Assembly: GCA_022822905.1 (NCBI GenBank)
Contig: JAJDYE010000042.1
Location: 1 to 64,000 of the forward strand
DNA length: 64,000 bases
Direction: 5' to 3'
DNA from: Acidimicrobiia bacterium
GTDB lineage: Bacteria > Actinomycetota > Acidimicrobiia > Acidimicrobiales > Bin134
Shown here: positions 25,434 through 34,768 of the stretch, piece after piece
How positions within the stretch are numbered: position 1 is the stretch's first letter
Layout: every line of letters begins with the position of its first letter
Notes under the pieces: model-generated
Seen by the model: only the letters and a program-made list of their open reading frames with translations
What the model was told of the DNA's origin: nothing
Database searches by the model: none
Position numbers and translations under genes: made by a program

Positions 25434-25638
25434 GATTACCCGTCGGTATTGTCCTTCCATAGCTGGAACGGACGATCACAGCGACCAACCGATTTACCTG
25501 TCCCTACCTGAAGCCGAAGTTCTGTTCAGCGACATCATGCAGGATGCCGCAACGGGTGGTGCGGAGTTCATCATCACAATTGACAAGGAGCCCGCAATAG
25601 GCCTAACCAACTGGACCGTCTACCTGAGACGGCAGTAG
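25432..25638 (+). pseudogene. Hybrid frame: Phd/YefM-like antitoxin N-terminus joined to FNT 3' end
   Basis: 68 codons. Residues 20-56 (IYLSLPEAEVLFSDI, GAEFIITIDKEPA) follow the Phd/YefM antitoxin pattern of a LPEA helix and an EFIIT strand. At codon 57 the sequence switches to the FNT C-terminus (GLTNWTVYLRRQ) with its stop. The toxin-binding half is gone. I read it as an antitoxin gene cut by the junction that created the right repeat. TTG start; expression uncertain. Confidence 0.6.
25600..25638 (+). repeat. Right 39-bp direct repeat (FNT 3' end copy)
   Basis: Second copy of the FNT gene end, 35/39 identical with 24227-24265, and in the same reading frame. Sequence before it is Phd-like, sequence after it is unrelated to the region after the left copy. 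Probably the original chromosomal end (attR) if the XRE/Fic module integrated here. Confidence 0.75.
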
Positions 25639-25668
25639 GGGTCGAAGCCTTGCAGCGAGGTCACCGAA

Positions 25669-26088
25669 CTAGTCGGCGGTGCCCCTTTCCAATACCCATT
25701 GGTGAGGCTGGCCGGTGATCTCGGCAACCAGTTCGAAATCGGCGTCGTAGTGCAAGATGATCAACTGGCGAGCCTCAGCTACCGCGGCAACCAGGGCATC
25801 GACGAGAGAAAGCGCTCGATGCTGGCCTTTCTCAGCAAGTTGTCGTTGGATGCCGATCGCCCGATGATGGTCGCCGTCGGTGACCGGCACAGTCTCAAAC
25901 GCGTCAAGCCGAGTCATGATCGCCTCGTGATCAGCTGAGCTGCGGGCGCTGAACCCGAGCTCAAATATCACCGGTGAGCACAGGGCAATACGCCCCTCAG
26001 CCATGAGCGGAGCAGCAGCAGCGGCCACCGATGCCTTCGAGAGGCGGGCAAAGACGCTCGTATCGGCCAAGTGAGTGGCCCGGGCCAC
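25669..26088 (-). CDS. vapC: VapC-type PIN domain toxin
   Basis: 139 aa ribonuclease of the PIN fold. Acidic residues D9 (LADTS), E43 (VIFELGF), D97 (SLVDALVAA) and D116/D118 (HYDADF) form the metal site. GTG start overlapping the antitoxin stop by one base (TAGTG), the usual coupled arrangement. VapC toxins cut tRNA or rRNA when freed from VapB. The toxin is complete. Confidence 0.92.
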   Translation of the reverse strand: MARATHLADTSVFARLSKASVAAAAAPLMAEGRIALCSPVIFELGFSARSSADHEAIMTRLDAFETVPVTDGDHHRAIGIQRQLAEKGQHRALSLVDALVAAVAEARQLIILHYDADFELVAEITGQPHQWVLERGTAD

Positions 26089-26300
26089 TATGCGTCGCCG
26101 CCCCAGGCCAGTTCAGCCGCTTCAAAGTCGAATCTGCCCTCTTCGCTCAAGAGCGCCACGAGCTCTAGCCGACGCTTGGCATTTACGATTTCCAGCAGCG
26201 AAGCATGCACCGTTTCTCTCAGCGTCGTCGTTCCCAGAATCGCCGCGGCCTGATCAGCGATATCTCGATCCACATTAATAGATGTCTTTGCCATACCCAT
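26088..26300 (-). CDS. vapB: VapB-type antitoxin
   Basis: 70 aa. Residues 5-13 (TSINVDRDI) and the following helices form a ribbon-helix-helix DNA-binding part; the C-terminal half (EIVNAKRRLEL, FDFEAAELAWGGD) should wrap the toxin. A decayed paralogue of that C-terminal half is at 838-975. ATG 26300 or 26294. Coupled to vapC. Confidence 0.88.
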   Translation of the reverse strand: MGMAKTSINVDRDIADQAAAILGTTTLRETVHASLLEIVNAKRRLELVALLSEEGRFDFEAAELAWGGDA

Positions 26301-26302
26301 AA

Positions 26303-26317
26303 AGATATCAAGATATC
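26303..26317. promoter_or_regulatory. Direct repeat in the vapBC promoter
   Basis: AGATATC occurs twice, 8 bp apart, within 20 bp upstream of vapB. GATATC is itself palindromic. Such repeated short palindromes fit a VapB operator overlapping an AT-rich -10. Confidence 0.4.
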
Positions 26318-26365
26318 GACAGGATCATGCAAGGGCCGCAGAAAATCTCAGCGACCTCAAAAAAG

Positions 26366-29300
26366 TCACTCGAACTCGGACGCTTTGGCACCGAGGTTGG
26401 TGGCGTTTTCGGAGACGGTTCGTTGTGTGGAGTCTTCGAAGCCTTCGGGGTTGGTGGCTCGGACTTCTAGGACTAGTTCGACGTTGGTGCCGAGGTGGGA
26501 GTTGATGTGCTCGGCGATCTCGCCTAGCTCTTTGATGCAGCGCACGGGGTCGAGGTCGAACTGGGCGTAAAACTGGGTTGGGCTGGTACTCATCGCTGAG
26601 CCAGAAGTCCCCGACGAGGTGCCGGGAGATTGAGTGTCAGCTGATGGTCTTGGGCCCTCCTGCTCGGGAGACTCCGGTTCCGATGGCTCGGGCAGCTGGT
26701 CGGGGTGTACCAGTAAGCCGCTTGGGGTTGGGTTTACGTGCTGAAGGGTTTGGACGCCAACCCACGTTGAATCGTCGTGGGCTTCGGCATAGGCGAAGGT
26801 CTCTTGGGCCCAATCTGTTGTGGCGGTGCCTGTGCTGATGGCTGAGTTGAGCACACGGGGCGACGACAGCCTTGGCATATGGGGGTAGCGGGCGTAGGTT
26901 TCCCACAGCTTTCCCACTGCCACATCGCCCCGCTCTGACCACAGTTCTCGGCGATCAATGTCCATCCGCACTCGGACGCCGCTGTAAGTCGCGATCATCT
27001 TCTCTTCGGTGGCCAATTTCTTGGAGACACGGGAACCTATATCGCCGCTGGCGGCTGCCCTTGTGGTCTGCCACTCGACCTCAGAAGTCCCCGCCTCCTG
27101 CTTGGGGGTGAGCACCTGGGTGAACGTCTCGGAAATGAGGCTGTCCACCTGCTGTGACACTTCTTTCACCTTGCTCTCAGCCTGACTTTTCTGATGGGGA
27201 GTCAGGTTGAGAGCCTCGTGCTCGTGGGCGATCGACTGCCAGGCCAAGTACGACCGGGCCGCGTCTCGCAACTCGCTCAGTCGGTTGGCGGTCGCCGCCA
27301 CAAACACCAACAGGTTGCGGTTCAACCGTGGACCGCCGTGGCGCTGATCCAAGATGCTTTGAGCAAGCGCCACTGCCGGAGAGTTCTCATCGTTGGAGGA
27401 ATGCGTGGCGTCGGGAGCGAGCACTACCAGCCGCACACCGTCATCGTCATCAGGCACACCACCCGGCCCCTCGGCGAACACTTGAATCGCCGCGAAATCT
27501 CCGCGCTCCCGCTGGTTCTTCAGCCGAGACGCCACCTCATCGTCGGCGTGGAGATCGGTGTAGTTCGAGGCCGCCCGATCAGCGGCCATCCGGGTGACGT
27601 TTGGCTGAAGCGAGTACCAATACTGGGCCCCGTCTACGTACAGGTGGGTGGCCTCCCCCGACAGCCGCCGGAGGGCGTCGGCAAACTGACCGACTGGCTC
27701 GCCCGGCTGCACGCAACCCAGCACCACCGACTTCAGATCCACACCCCGCTTCCCGTCGGGCCGGGGCGCCGAGCCCATGTACACGGTTCGGGCTGCCCGT
27801 CTGGTGGCAGAGAATCGGCCGAAATGGGTGTACTCGTTGTCGATGCGCAGCGGCAGGGCGTTGGCCCCGTCCACATCCGACTTGATGACAGGATCCCAGG
27901 CCTCCTCCAGGTACTTCTTCATCTCGCTCACCAACGCACCCGAGTCCATCGGCAGGTTGCCGGGCATGATCAGAAGCGACTGGTCGCCGCGCTGCCAGAG
28001 CTGGGAGATGGCCAGGGCCATGAGCCGCAATGCGCCCCGGGTGCGCTGGAACTTGTCGAGGGCCGACCAGTCGTCGAACAACCGGTCGAACAGCTCGGGG
28101 TGGATCGGATACGACAGTTCCATTCGCCTGCGATAGTCGGCCTCGCCAACGCCCGACGGGAACTCCTTGCCCTGGTCCCGGTACATCTCGCTGAACGCCC
28201 GGATGACCCCGTCGCGCACCCTCGCCTTGTCGGGCGGAATCGGGTCGAACAGCCGCCGCCGGACGATCTCAAACGACTCATCGGGCGACGCCGGCTGCCA
28301 CTGGGCGGCGGTGCGGGTGACCACGTTCTTCAGCTTCTCCAGCGCCGTGCGCCCCTTATCGCCGCCCACCTCGATGTCCGAGGCGGGAATCGACACCAAG
28401 ACCACCACATTGGGCACCGCCGCGGCCGCCTCGGTGAGGGCTTGGGCGAAGGTGAACTGAGTGTCGAAGTCACCGCCAACGGAACGGCTCTTCTCGTCGC
28501 CGTCGCGCAGTTGGCGGGCGTAGGCCACCCACTCGTCGATCAGCACCACCGCCGGCCCGCACTGCTGGAACAGCGACCGAAGCGCAGCGCCAGGGTTGGT
28601 CCCGGCCTCATCGTCGGCCCGAACCAGCTCATAGGCGCTGCGGCCCCCGAGCTGATAGGCCATCCGTCCCCACAGGGTATGCAGCAGCACGTCGTCTTCA
28701 ACCGGCTCCGGTGCCGAGGGGGAGATCATCTGCCCCACCAGCACGGCCCGGGACACGTTGTCGGGGAGCGACAGCCCTTCTTCAGCGAGTATCTCGCCGA
28801 CTCCGGACAAGTCCTTGGCGGCTGCGTCTGACGCCAGGTGGTACAGAGCGATCAGGCTGTGGGTTTTGCCGCCGCCGAAGTTGGTCTGCAACTCGATCAC
28901 CGGGTCGCCGCCGCCCCCCGAAAGCCGCCGGGCCGCCCCCACCAGCAAATCCCGCAGTCCCTCAGTGATGTAGGTGCGGGCGAAGAACTCCCTCGGGTCT
29001 TGGTACTCCGGCTCGGCGTTGCCGCTCAGCACCTCGAACAGGTTGGCGGCGAACTCCACCTGCTCGAAGCTCCCCTGGGCCACATCGGCGTGCGGGGTGA
29101 TGATGTCGCGCCACGGCGTCAGGCCCGCCTGGGGCTGGCCCTCGGTGGGCTTCGCCGCGGTCTTGCGCCGCTCCGCCCGCGACTCCTCTTCCATCATCTG
29201 GCGCATCAGGTCGCGGCGCAGGCTACGAATCTGCTGGCGCTCTTCGAGGTTCCCGAATGCCTCCAGCAGCCGCTCCATGGAATCGAGCGCCCGCACCGTG

Positions 29301-29608
29301 TCGTCGGTGGACAGCGCCTGCTGATGAGCCCAGCTATTGCGGGCATCGGCCACCTCGAACACCAGCGCCCGCACCGCCGGCGGGAACCCATGGCCGAACA
29401 CCTCCTGCCAGGTGGCCTTCATCCCCTTGAACAAAAAGGCCGCATCGTCAACAGAAGGACTGCGCTCCGGCGTGTGAAGCCGCCCGTTCACCGCATCGAG
29501 CCACACGTCCCCATAGAACCCCCGCCAAGTGTCCTCGCACTTCGGCCGAAGCCCGTCGCGCAGCAGATCAAGCGCCTTGGAGATGCGCTCGGTGTTGGCC
29601 ATCACCAT
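26366..29608 (-). CDS. DUF499 ATPase with Swt1-like HEPN N-terminus
   Basis: 1080 aa. Residues 1-125 resemble an Swt1-type HEPN domain, with RNSWAH (R90, H95) matching the Rx4-6H RNase motif. The ATPase has Walker A FGGGKTHS (about 244-251) and Walker B VVLIDEW (about 340). A Pro/Ser/Glu-rich linker near 970-1010 precedes the C-terminal DUF499 end (YAQFDLDPVRCIKELGEI). DUF499 (COG1483) ATPases occur with DUF1156 methyltransferases and helicases in defence loci; here both partners are nearby. Start ATG 29608 or 29602. Confidence 0.88.
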   Translation of the reverse strand: MVMANTERISKALDLLRDGLRPKCEDTWRGFYGDVWLDAVNGRLHTPERSPSVDDAAFLFKGMKATWQEVFGHGFPPAVRALVFEVADARNSWAHQQALSTDDTVRALDSMERLLEAFGNLEERQQIRSLRRDLMRQMMEEESRAERRKTAAKPTEGQPQAGLTPWRDIITPHADVAQGSFEQVEFAANLFEVLSGNAEPEYQDPREFFARTYITEGLRDLLVGAARRLSGGGGDPVIELQTNFGGGKTHSLIALYHLASDAAAKDLSGVGEILAEEGLSLPDNVSRAVLVGQMISPSAPEPVEDDVLLHTLWGRMAYQLGGRSAYELVRADDEAGTNPGAALRSLFQQCGPAVVLIDEWVAYARQLRDGDEKSRSVGGDFDTQFTFAQALTEAAAAVPNVVVLVSIPASDIEVGGDKGRTALEKLKNVVTRTAAQWQPASPDESFEIVRRRLFDPIPPDKARVRDGVIRAFSEMYRDQGKEFPSGVGEADYRRRMELSYPIHPELFDRLFDDWSALDKFQRTRGALRLMALAISQLWQRGDQSLLIMPGNLPMDSGALVSEMKKYLEEAWDPVIKSDVDGANALPLRIDNEYTHFGRFSATRRAARTVYMGSAPRPDGKRGVDLKSVVLGCVQPGEPVGQFADALRRLSGEATHLYVDGAQYWYSLQPNVTRMAADRAASNYTDLHADDEVASRLKNQRERGDFAAIQVFAEGPGGVPDDDDGVRLVVLAPDATHSSNDENSPAVALAQSILDQRHGGPRLNRNLLVFVAATANRLSELRDAARSYLAWQSIAHEHEALNLTPHQKSQAESKVKEVSQQVDSLISETFTQVLTPKQEAGTSEVEWQTTRAAASGDIGSRVSKKLATEEKMIATYSGVRVRMDIDRRELWSERGDVAVGKLWETYARYPHMPRLSSPRVLNSAISTGTATTDWAQETFAYAEAHDDSTWVGVQTLQHVNPTPSGLLVHPDQLPEPSEPESPEQEGPRPSADTQSPGTSSGTSGSAMSTSPTQFYAQFDLDPVRCIKELGEIAEHINSHLGTNVELVLEVRATNPEGFEDSTQRTVSENATNLGAKASEFE

Positions 29609-29757
29609 CGGCGCCGCTCCCCGTCAGGCATGCTCACGCCCCCACAATGCCACGCAGCAGCGACATATCCTCTGCCCGACCCCCGATCACCAACACAGAA
29701 AAAGAAGAACAGCATATTTCGTTGCTTTTCCATTCACCATCCGATAGACAAGGAACA

Positions 29758-30021
29758 ATGTTGGATCGCAAAGACCCGATCAGCCCGTACCCTCCGCTGA
29801 CCGAAGAAGAGAAGGAAGAACTTGCAAAGGAGTGGGCCGACTACGTGCCTGATCCAATCGTCATCTCAGAAGAGCGGAAGCAGGAACTCCGCGAGGAACG
29901 TGAACGATACATCGCTGAGCTCATCGAGGAATTCGGTGAACCCACCGCCGAGGAGGTGGCTCGTGCCGAAGCTTGGTGGAAACCCATCAAGGAGCACCTG
30001 ACAAAGAACGACACGCCGTGA
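29758..30021 (+). CDS. Antitoxin of a PIN-type pair
   Basis: 87 aa, ATG 29758 with AAGGA 4-9 nt upstream. Acidic and Glu/Lys/Arg-rich, with one long helix (EERKQELREERERYIAEL) and a C-terminal EAWWKPI segment likely to bind the toxin. No DNA-binding motif is obvious. It overlaps the PIN toxin by 4 nt. Identified by context; the family is not one I can name. Confidence 0.7.
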   Translation: MLDRKDPISPYPPLTEEEKEELAKEWADYVPDPIVISEERKQELREERERYIAELIEEFGEPTAEEVARAEAWWKPIKEHLTKNDTP

Positions 30022-30404
30022 AGGCTCTCATTCTGGATTCTGGTGCAGTCACCGGCCTGTCCCGCCGAAACAGGCAAAAAACCGCCAACATCCGCATCGA
30101 CGAAAGCCCAGACACGTGGTCAGCCGTCGTGCCCTCCCTCGTGCTCGTGGAATGCCTATCAGGTAGACAGCACAACGACGCTGTGGTCAACCGATTCTTG
30201 AAAAGCTGCACGGTGGTTGATGGGCCTCACGAGAAGCTGGCTCGACGTGCCGGCACCTTGAGGGCGATGGCGGGCCGCGGGTCAGCCGTGGACGCGGTGA
30301 TAGTTGCCATGGCCGAACCCGGTGGCGCGGTTCTCACCGGAGATATCAACGACATCGCAGCCTTAGCCGCCTATGCCCGAAACGTCAGCGTCTTCGGCAT
30401 ATAG
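30018..30404 (+). CDS. PIN domain ribonuclease toxin
   Basis: 128 aa from GTG 30018 (GTGA overlap). Acidic residues D7 (LILDSGAV), E45 (LVECLSG), D92 (SAVDAVIVA) and D109/D112 (GDINDIAAL) complete the PIN site. With its antitoxin it forms the only plus-strand pair between the DUF499 and DUF1156 genes, splitting the two. Confidence 0.88.
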   Translation: MKALILDSGAVTGLSRRNRQKTANIRIDESPDTWSAVVPSLVLVECLSGRQHNDAVVNRFLKSCTVVDGPHEKLARRAGTLRAMAGRGSAVDAVIVAMAEPGGAVLTGDINDIAALAAYARNVSVFGI

Positions 30405-30462
30405 CCGCTAAACCACAACCAAGCGACCGCCGCCGTCTAAGTCGAGAGCACTTCGCAAGTGG

Positions 30463-33222
30463 TCATAAGAGGCTGTCTTGCACAGGGGCCACAGCTGCGG
30501 CAGCCGTTGCATCGGCCCCGGATCGGAGGCTGGGCCAGGCGGTGATGAGGCCGTTGTAGGCTCCGGCCTCGGCCGCCCATCCCTTGTCGTTGGCCTTCTG
30601 GTAGAGCAGGTAGGCCAGTTGGCGGGCCCGTTCGCCGTAGCCGCCCAGGGTGTGCAATAGCTCAGCCGCCTCTGATTCCGACCGCTCCAAAGCGGCGATC
30701 AGATGTTGCACCGACTCCCACACCGTGCGCCGAAGATCGTCGACGGGCGAATAGCCCGGCGGAAGCTCCGAGCGCTCATAGAGCCGGAACTTACCCGCCC
30801 GAGCCTCGCCGATGCCCGACTCCTCGATGCCTGCCAGCGACGTGTTCTTGGCATTGGCCACGCTGTCGGCATCCCCGGCGGGGCCGGCGTTGAAGCAGAA
30901 CTCGGAGAACCAGGTGAGTGCGAACCGGGTATCGGAATCCAGCTCGGCCTCCTCCCCGTCGAGCACCTCCCCCAGCACATTGTTGATGATCGCCAGCGCC
31001 GCCGACACCGGCATCGACGACCCATCCGCCTCCACCACCTTGGCATACCGCGAGAACACCTTGATCCCCGGCCCGATGGTGGACTGCGCCATGTCCACAG
31101 GGGCGATATTGCCCGACTGGAGAACCCGCACCGCTTCCGGCAACTCGGCACGGAGCGCTGCGATGAGCTCACCACGAGTAGCCAAGGATGCTGACGCGGC
31201 ACGAGGACGGCAAGCGAGAACAATCGAAGACGCGAGGGCATTGGCCTTTGAAGCAAGCAAGCGATTGCCCAATTCCGTCCGCATCGGCCAGGTGGCCGTG
31301 ATCTGCAACCCCGCATCCAGCACAGCCTGAAGGAAAGTATCCCAGCCTGTAGTCCTGATCTCGCCCTCTTTGGTCTCAGTGGCCTTGTAGGCGTAGTAGA
31401 TGGTCGATGGCGCTTGAGCATCCTGAGACTCGGCTACTTTCCCCATGAACTCGGCCATCCCCGACTCGAAGTGCTCCTGTGCCTGCTCCTTTGACCCGGC
31501 CCGATAGCGATTGGCCACCAACTCCTCGGCCTTCGGCGTCAACAGCGTGGAGCACTCATCGGGCCAAACCCCTGAGAGGTTTCTGCGTAGCCACACGTAG
31601 AAGAAGTCAGACAAATCCGCGTACGCGATGTTGTCGTAGTAGGGCGGATCAGTGGACACAACCGACCCGGCACACTCCCGCACACGAGCCCGAGCATCTC
31701 GCTGAGCAACCTCGCCAATGCCGATTGCGGGAAGTCGCTCCAACGCGCGCGCAAGACTCCCAAGGGAAGTCCGGAAGTCGCCTCCGGCGTCATTGAATAC
31801 ATTGTTCTCCGCGAAGTCCCAGGTCATTGCGATGGCTTGACGGCTGAACAGATTTCGTACCTGCGTTCTAGACGATTCCCACCGGCAGAAGGCATTGCAC
31901 ATGTCGGCAAGCCTGCTTATTCCCAAGGCCAGGTAGGTGACCACCGCCTCTGCATACGCTGATGCTCCTTTCCCTCTGTCGCACAGCCGATCATCAGCGG
32001 CCATGCCAGAGGCGAGAGCATCCACCGCCACCCGTTTCCGAGCCTCGGGTAGAAGGTCGGAGTACGTAGTCAGGGCTACAAGCTGTCTCGGCGTAAACAA
32101 CTTCCACCACTCATCGAGCCCGTAAATGGTGATCCAAATGTTCCGGGGATCAAGCGCTACACCAGCGCTCGGCTCGTGAATCGGGGTTTCAATCTCCGCA
32201 GCAGAAACGTCATCTCCGGCAATAGAGCAATATTTCCTGCCGTCAGCGCCCTCGGCCACAACGGCCATCATCTGCTGGCCCATGCGACCGGCCCGGCTCT
32301 CGGATTTGATGTAGTCCCCGGAGATGGCCGCTCCGGTGGCGATGCAGGTGCCATTGCCCTTGTTCACGGTCCGCTCATGCGTCGGCTCGCCGCCTTCGCG
32401 GATTTCGTAGCTGATGGTCTGCGCTTGGCAGTCGATGATCGGCTCAATCCAGACCTTGGGCTTGCCTGGCCGCTTCGCTAGCGTCCACGACGCCACCAGC
32501 GGCACATGTCCCGACCAACTCGGATCAGGCGACTCCACCGTCCTCGCCCATATCCAGGCAATCGGTGTCAGCTTCTCCCCGTTCGGACCCGTTGCATCTG
32601 GGTACAGGTGCCCAATCCGCCGCTTGGCCTCGTCGCGCATCCACCGCCCATAAGCCTCCACGTCCGCAGCCAACCCCTGCGCCCGCTCCCAAGTGCTGAG
32701 CGACTTGTCGATATCCGGATGTACCGGCGGCATCCCGGCAAAGCGGGGTGGTATCTCGATCATCGCCTTGTTGATCAGCACCGCCACCGGATTCAAGTCG
32801 CCCGCCAACGCCTTCAACCCCAGCCGCTGCGCCTCCAACGGAATGGCCCCACCCCCCGCAAAAGGATCAAGGATCGGCGGCGCCCCATCCGGAAAGCAGC
32901 GGTCGATCTCCGCCCGCGCCTCAGCCAGAACCTCAGGATCATTGGAGTTCTCCCACTTCACCAGCCGCTCCAAGATCCCAAACAGCCGCTGCCGCTCCGC
33001 CTCCTGCTCCTCCGGCGTCAGCGACTCATCCCCCGACGGATCGTCCACCAACGAAGCCCAAATCACCGCCCGAGCCGCCGCCAACGGCCGCCGAGCCCAC
33101 CACAAGTGCAACGTCGACGGATGCCCATGCCGAATCGACTTCTCCCGCGCCGCCTCCGCATTGATCGCCGCCAAAGGCAACGCCACCTCAATCAGCTTCG
33201 GCCGATAGCCCCCATCACTCAC
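30463..33222 (-). CDS. DUF1156 DNA methyltransferase (COG1743-type, adenine-specific)
   Basis: 919 aa. The N-terminus (PKLIEVALPLAAINAEAAREK, HLWWARRPLAAARA) is the DUF1156 signature. SAM-binding motif I is DPFAGGG (119-125) and the catalytic motif is DPPYYDN (525-531), the order of a split N6-adenine methyltransferase with a long insert between. It probably modifies host DNA for the DUF499/helicase system. Complete and not obviously disrupted. Confidence 0.9.
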   Translation of the reverse strand: MSDGGYRPKLIEVALPLAAINAEAAREKSIRHGHPSTLHLWWARRPLAAARAVIWASLVDDPSGDESLTPEEQEAERQRLFGILERLVKWENSNDPEVLAEARAEIDRCFPDGAPPILDPFAGGGAIPLEAQRLGLKALAGDLNPVAVLINKAMIEIPPRFAGMPPVHPDIDKSLSTWERAQGLAADVEAYGRWMRDEAKRRIGHLYPDATGPNGEKLTPIAWIWARTVESPDPSWSGHVPLVASWTLAKRPGKPKVWIEPIIDCQAQTISYEIREGGEPTHERTVNKGNGTCIATGAAISGDYIKSESRAGRMGQQMMAVVAEGADGRKYCSIAGDDVSAAEIETPIHEPSAGVALDPRNIWITIYGLDEWWKLFTPRQLVALTTYSDLLPEARKRVAVDALASGMAADDRLCDRGKGASAYAEAVVTYLALGISRLADMCNAFCRWESSRTQVRNLFSRQAIAMTWDFAENNVFNDAGGDFRTSLGSLARALERLPAIGIGEVAQRDARARVRECAGSVVSTDPPYYDNIAYADLSDFFYVWLRRNLSGVWPDECSTLLTPKAEELVANRYRAGSKEQAQEHFESGMAEFMGKVAESQDAQAPSTIYYAYKATETKEGEIRTTGWDTFLQAVLDAGLQITATWPMRTELGNRLLASKANALASSIVLACRPRAASASLATRGELIAALRAELPEAVRVLQSGNIAPVDMAQSTIGPGIKVFSRYAKVVEADGSSMPVSAALAIINNVLGEVLDGEEAELDSDTRFALTWFSEFCFNAGPAGDADSVANAKNTSLAGIEESGIGEARAGKFRLYERSELPPGYSPVDDLRRTVWESVQHLIAALERSESEAAELLHTLGGYGERARQLAYLLYQKANDKGWAAEAGAYNGLITAWPSLRSGADATAAAAVAPVQDSLL

Positions 33223-33316
33223 AGCCCGTCACGCTAGCTCGTGCCCAGCGCGCTGACCCCGGCAGTAACCGTACTTGGTGAGTCAGCAGTAGAAGGGTGC
33301 AGCACTCCCCGGAGGC

Positions 33317-34768
33317 TCACATGAACATGCGATAGGGGTAGACGCTTCGAGGAAGGTCAGGCACATTTGCGATGATCCGGGCGAGGCGCTGCGAATAGCG
33401 AATCGTGACTGGGATTGGGTCGTACAACGCGTCGTTGTTCCAATCCATCTTCGTGAGAGCTAGGAGTTCGGACGCGATAACTTCAAGGGGTCCGCGACCC
33501 ATCTGCCTGGTGAAGATCAAGGGAGATGGAATGCTCTTGCCTCCCTGGAAGAAGCTACCCCCTCGTTGCGCTACGGAGGGGGCATTTCCCGCTACCCAGA
33601 GCAGTGCTGAAGTCCCCGAAAGGGGGACCATCGTCCCGCGATGCACAGGATACCCATCAGGTTGGCTCTTGCTTCCTTGACTCCGCGGTGCCTGAAGCCA
33701 AACTCCCCGCCACTTCACATCCGTGGTTACCTTCACACATTCGACTTCTTTCACTGCGGCCAGTGCGTCGGAAACGCCTGCAAGCTCTTGTTCCTTGAAA
33801 TCCGTCGTCTTGTGTACTGCCACTCGCTGCGGTACCTGACCACCGTTACGGCGTCTATAGAGGTCTAGGCTTCTTGCCAAGACAGCACGCATGTCCGATC
33901 GGCTGAGATATGGATTCCGTCGAGCGTCCTCGGAATTGTCGAGGGGGTCGCGGGCGTCGTATGCCACGAACTGCATGCCACCGCCGTCCGCATCGAAGAG
34001 CTGGGAGCAGCAGGTTATGAATCTGGATTCCTGTGGGTTGCCTCGGAGGGCATAGGCAAGTCCTATGTATGCACTCTCGGAGGGAATCCCTGAAAGTGGA
34101 GCTAATCGCCACGGCGTCCCTCCGGCCTTGGCATAGAGGGCGATAACCAGCCGCCATGAAAGAGATGCCACATAGCGAAAGTCAAACGTGCGATCGTTGA
34201 TGACTTGCGTAGGCATCGACAACTCGGCGCCTATCGCCTTCAACTCGTCGTGGGCGTCAAAGCCTTCCCCATGGAGCCCGGGCCCCCAGCCATCAGGCAG
34301 GTGGACGACCGCAACATCGAACTGGTCGCGAACTCCTGCTAATTGCCGCAGCCGCTCTGAGATTGCTCGTCGGACTCGCTCATGCGGGGCTCCGTCTCCT
34401 AGTTCATCTAAACGAGAAGGCCAGTCCAGCCGCGTGCACTCTGGGGCTGGCACAAGTGGGATGCCAAAGAGCGACTCAAATCCAGGAAACTGTGGGACGT
34501 AATCGCGACGATCCGAGGGCGGCAGAGTTTGCCTTAGATTGCCGAGCACCTTTCTGCGCCCCTCTCTACCTGACTCGGGGCCCACAATGGCGACCCGCAC
34601 CGAGTCGGAATAAGTGGCCAGAGAGTTCTTGCTATAGGGCCCGTACGTCACCAGACCTCTGAGCGGGTGGGTGTCGATTTCAGATGGATCCGCCGACGAA
34701 AACGATAGGAACGGCTCTTCCAGTGGAGTATAGGGGGCCAGCAGTCCTGGGCGGGCTGTTGCGCTCAT
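33317..34768 (-). CDS. Short prokaryotic Argonaute (MID-PIWI) of SPARSA type
   Basis: 483 aa, the length of short pAgo. The MID part includes DQFDVAVVHLPDGW, and the PIWI part starts at QVINDRTFDFRYVASLSWRLVIALYAKAGGTPWRL, with SAYIGLAYA and FDADGGGMQFVAYDARD strands. There is no N or PAZ domain. Short pAgos bind guide RNA and target DNA but do not cut, and rely on a fused effector in an APAZ partner. ATG 34768 overlaps the APAZ stop (ATGA), so it is coupled to the SIR2-APAZ frame. Confidence 0.88.
   Translation of the reverse strand: MSATARPGLLAPYTPLEEPFLSFSSADPSEIDTHPLRGLVTYGPYSKNSLATYSDSVRVAIVGPESGREGRRKVLGNLRQTLPPSDRRDYVPQFPGFESLFGIPLVPAPECTRLDWPSRLDELGDGAPHERVRRAISERLRQLAGVRDQFDVAVVHLPDGWGPGLHGEGFDAHDELKAIGAELSMPTQVINDRTFDFRYVASLSWRLVIALYAKAGGTPWRLAPLSGIPSESAYIGLAYALRGNPQESRFITCCSQLFDADGGGMQFVAYDARDPLDNSEDARRNPYLSRSDMRAVLARSLDLYRRRNGGQVPQRVAVHKTTDFKEQELAGVSDALAAVKEVECVKVTTDVKWRGVWLQAPRSQGSKSQPDGYPVHRGTMVPLSGTSALLWVAGNAPSVAQRGGSFFQGGKSIPSPLIFTRQMGRGPLEVIASELLALTKMDWNNDALYDPIPVTIRYSQRLARIIANVPDLPRSVYPYRMFM

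Noticed and set aside
27194-28831. 545-aa plus-strand frame inside the DUF499 gene
   Set aside because: It is antisense to a well-supported ATPase, rich in Arg/His/Pro, and has no domain pattern. High GC creates such frames.
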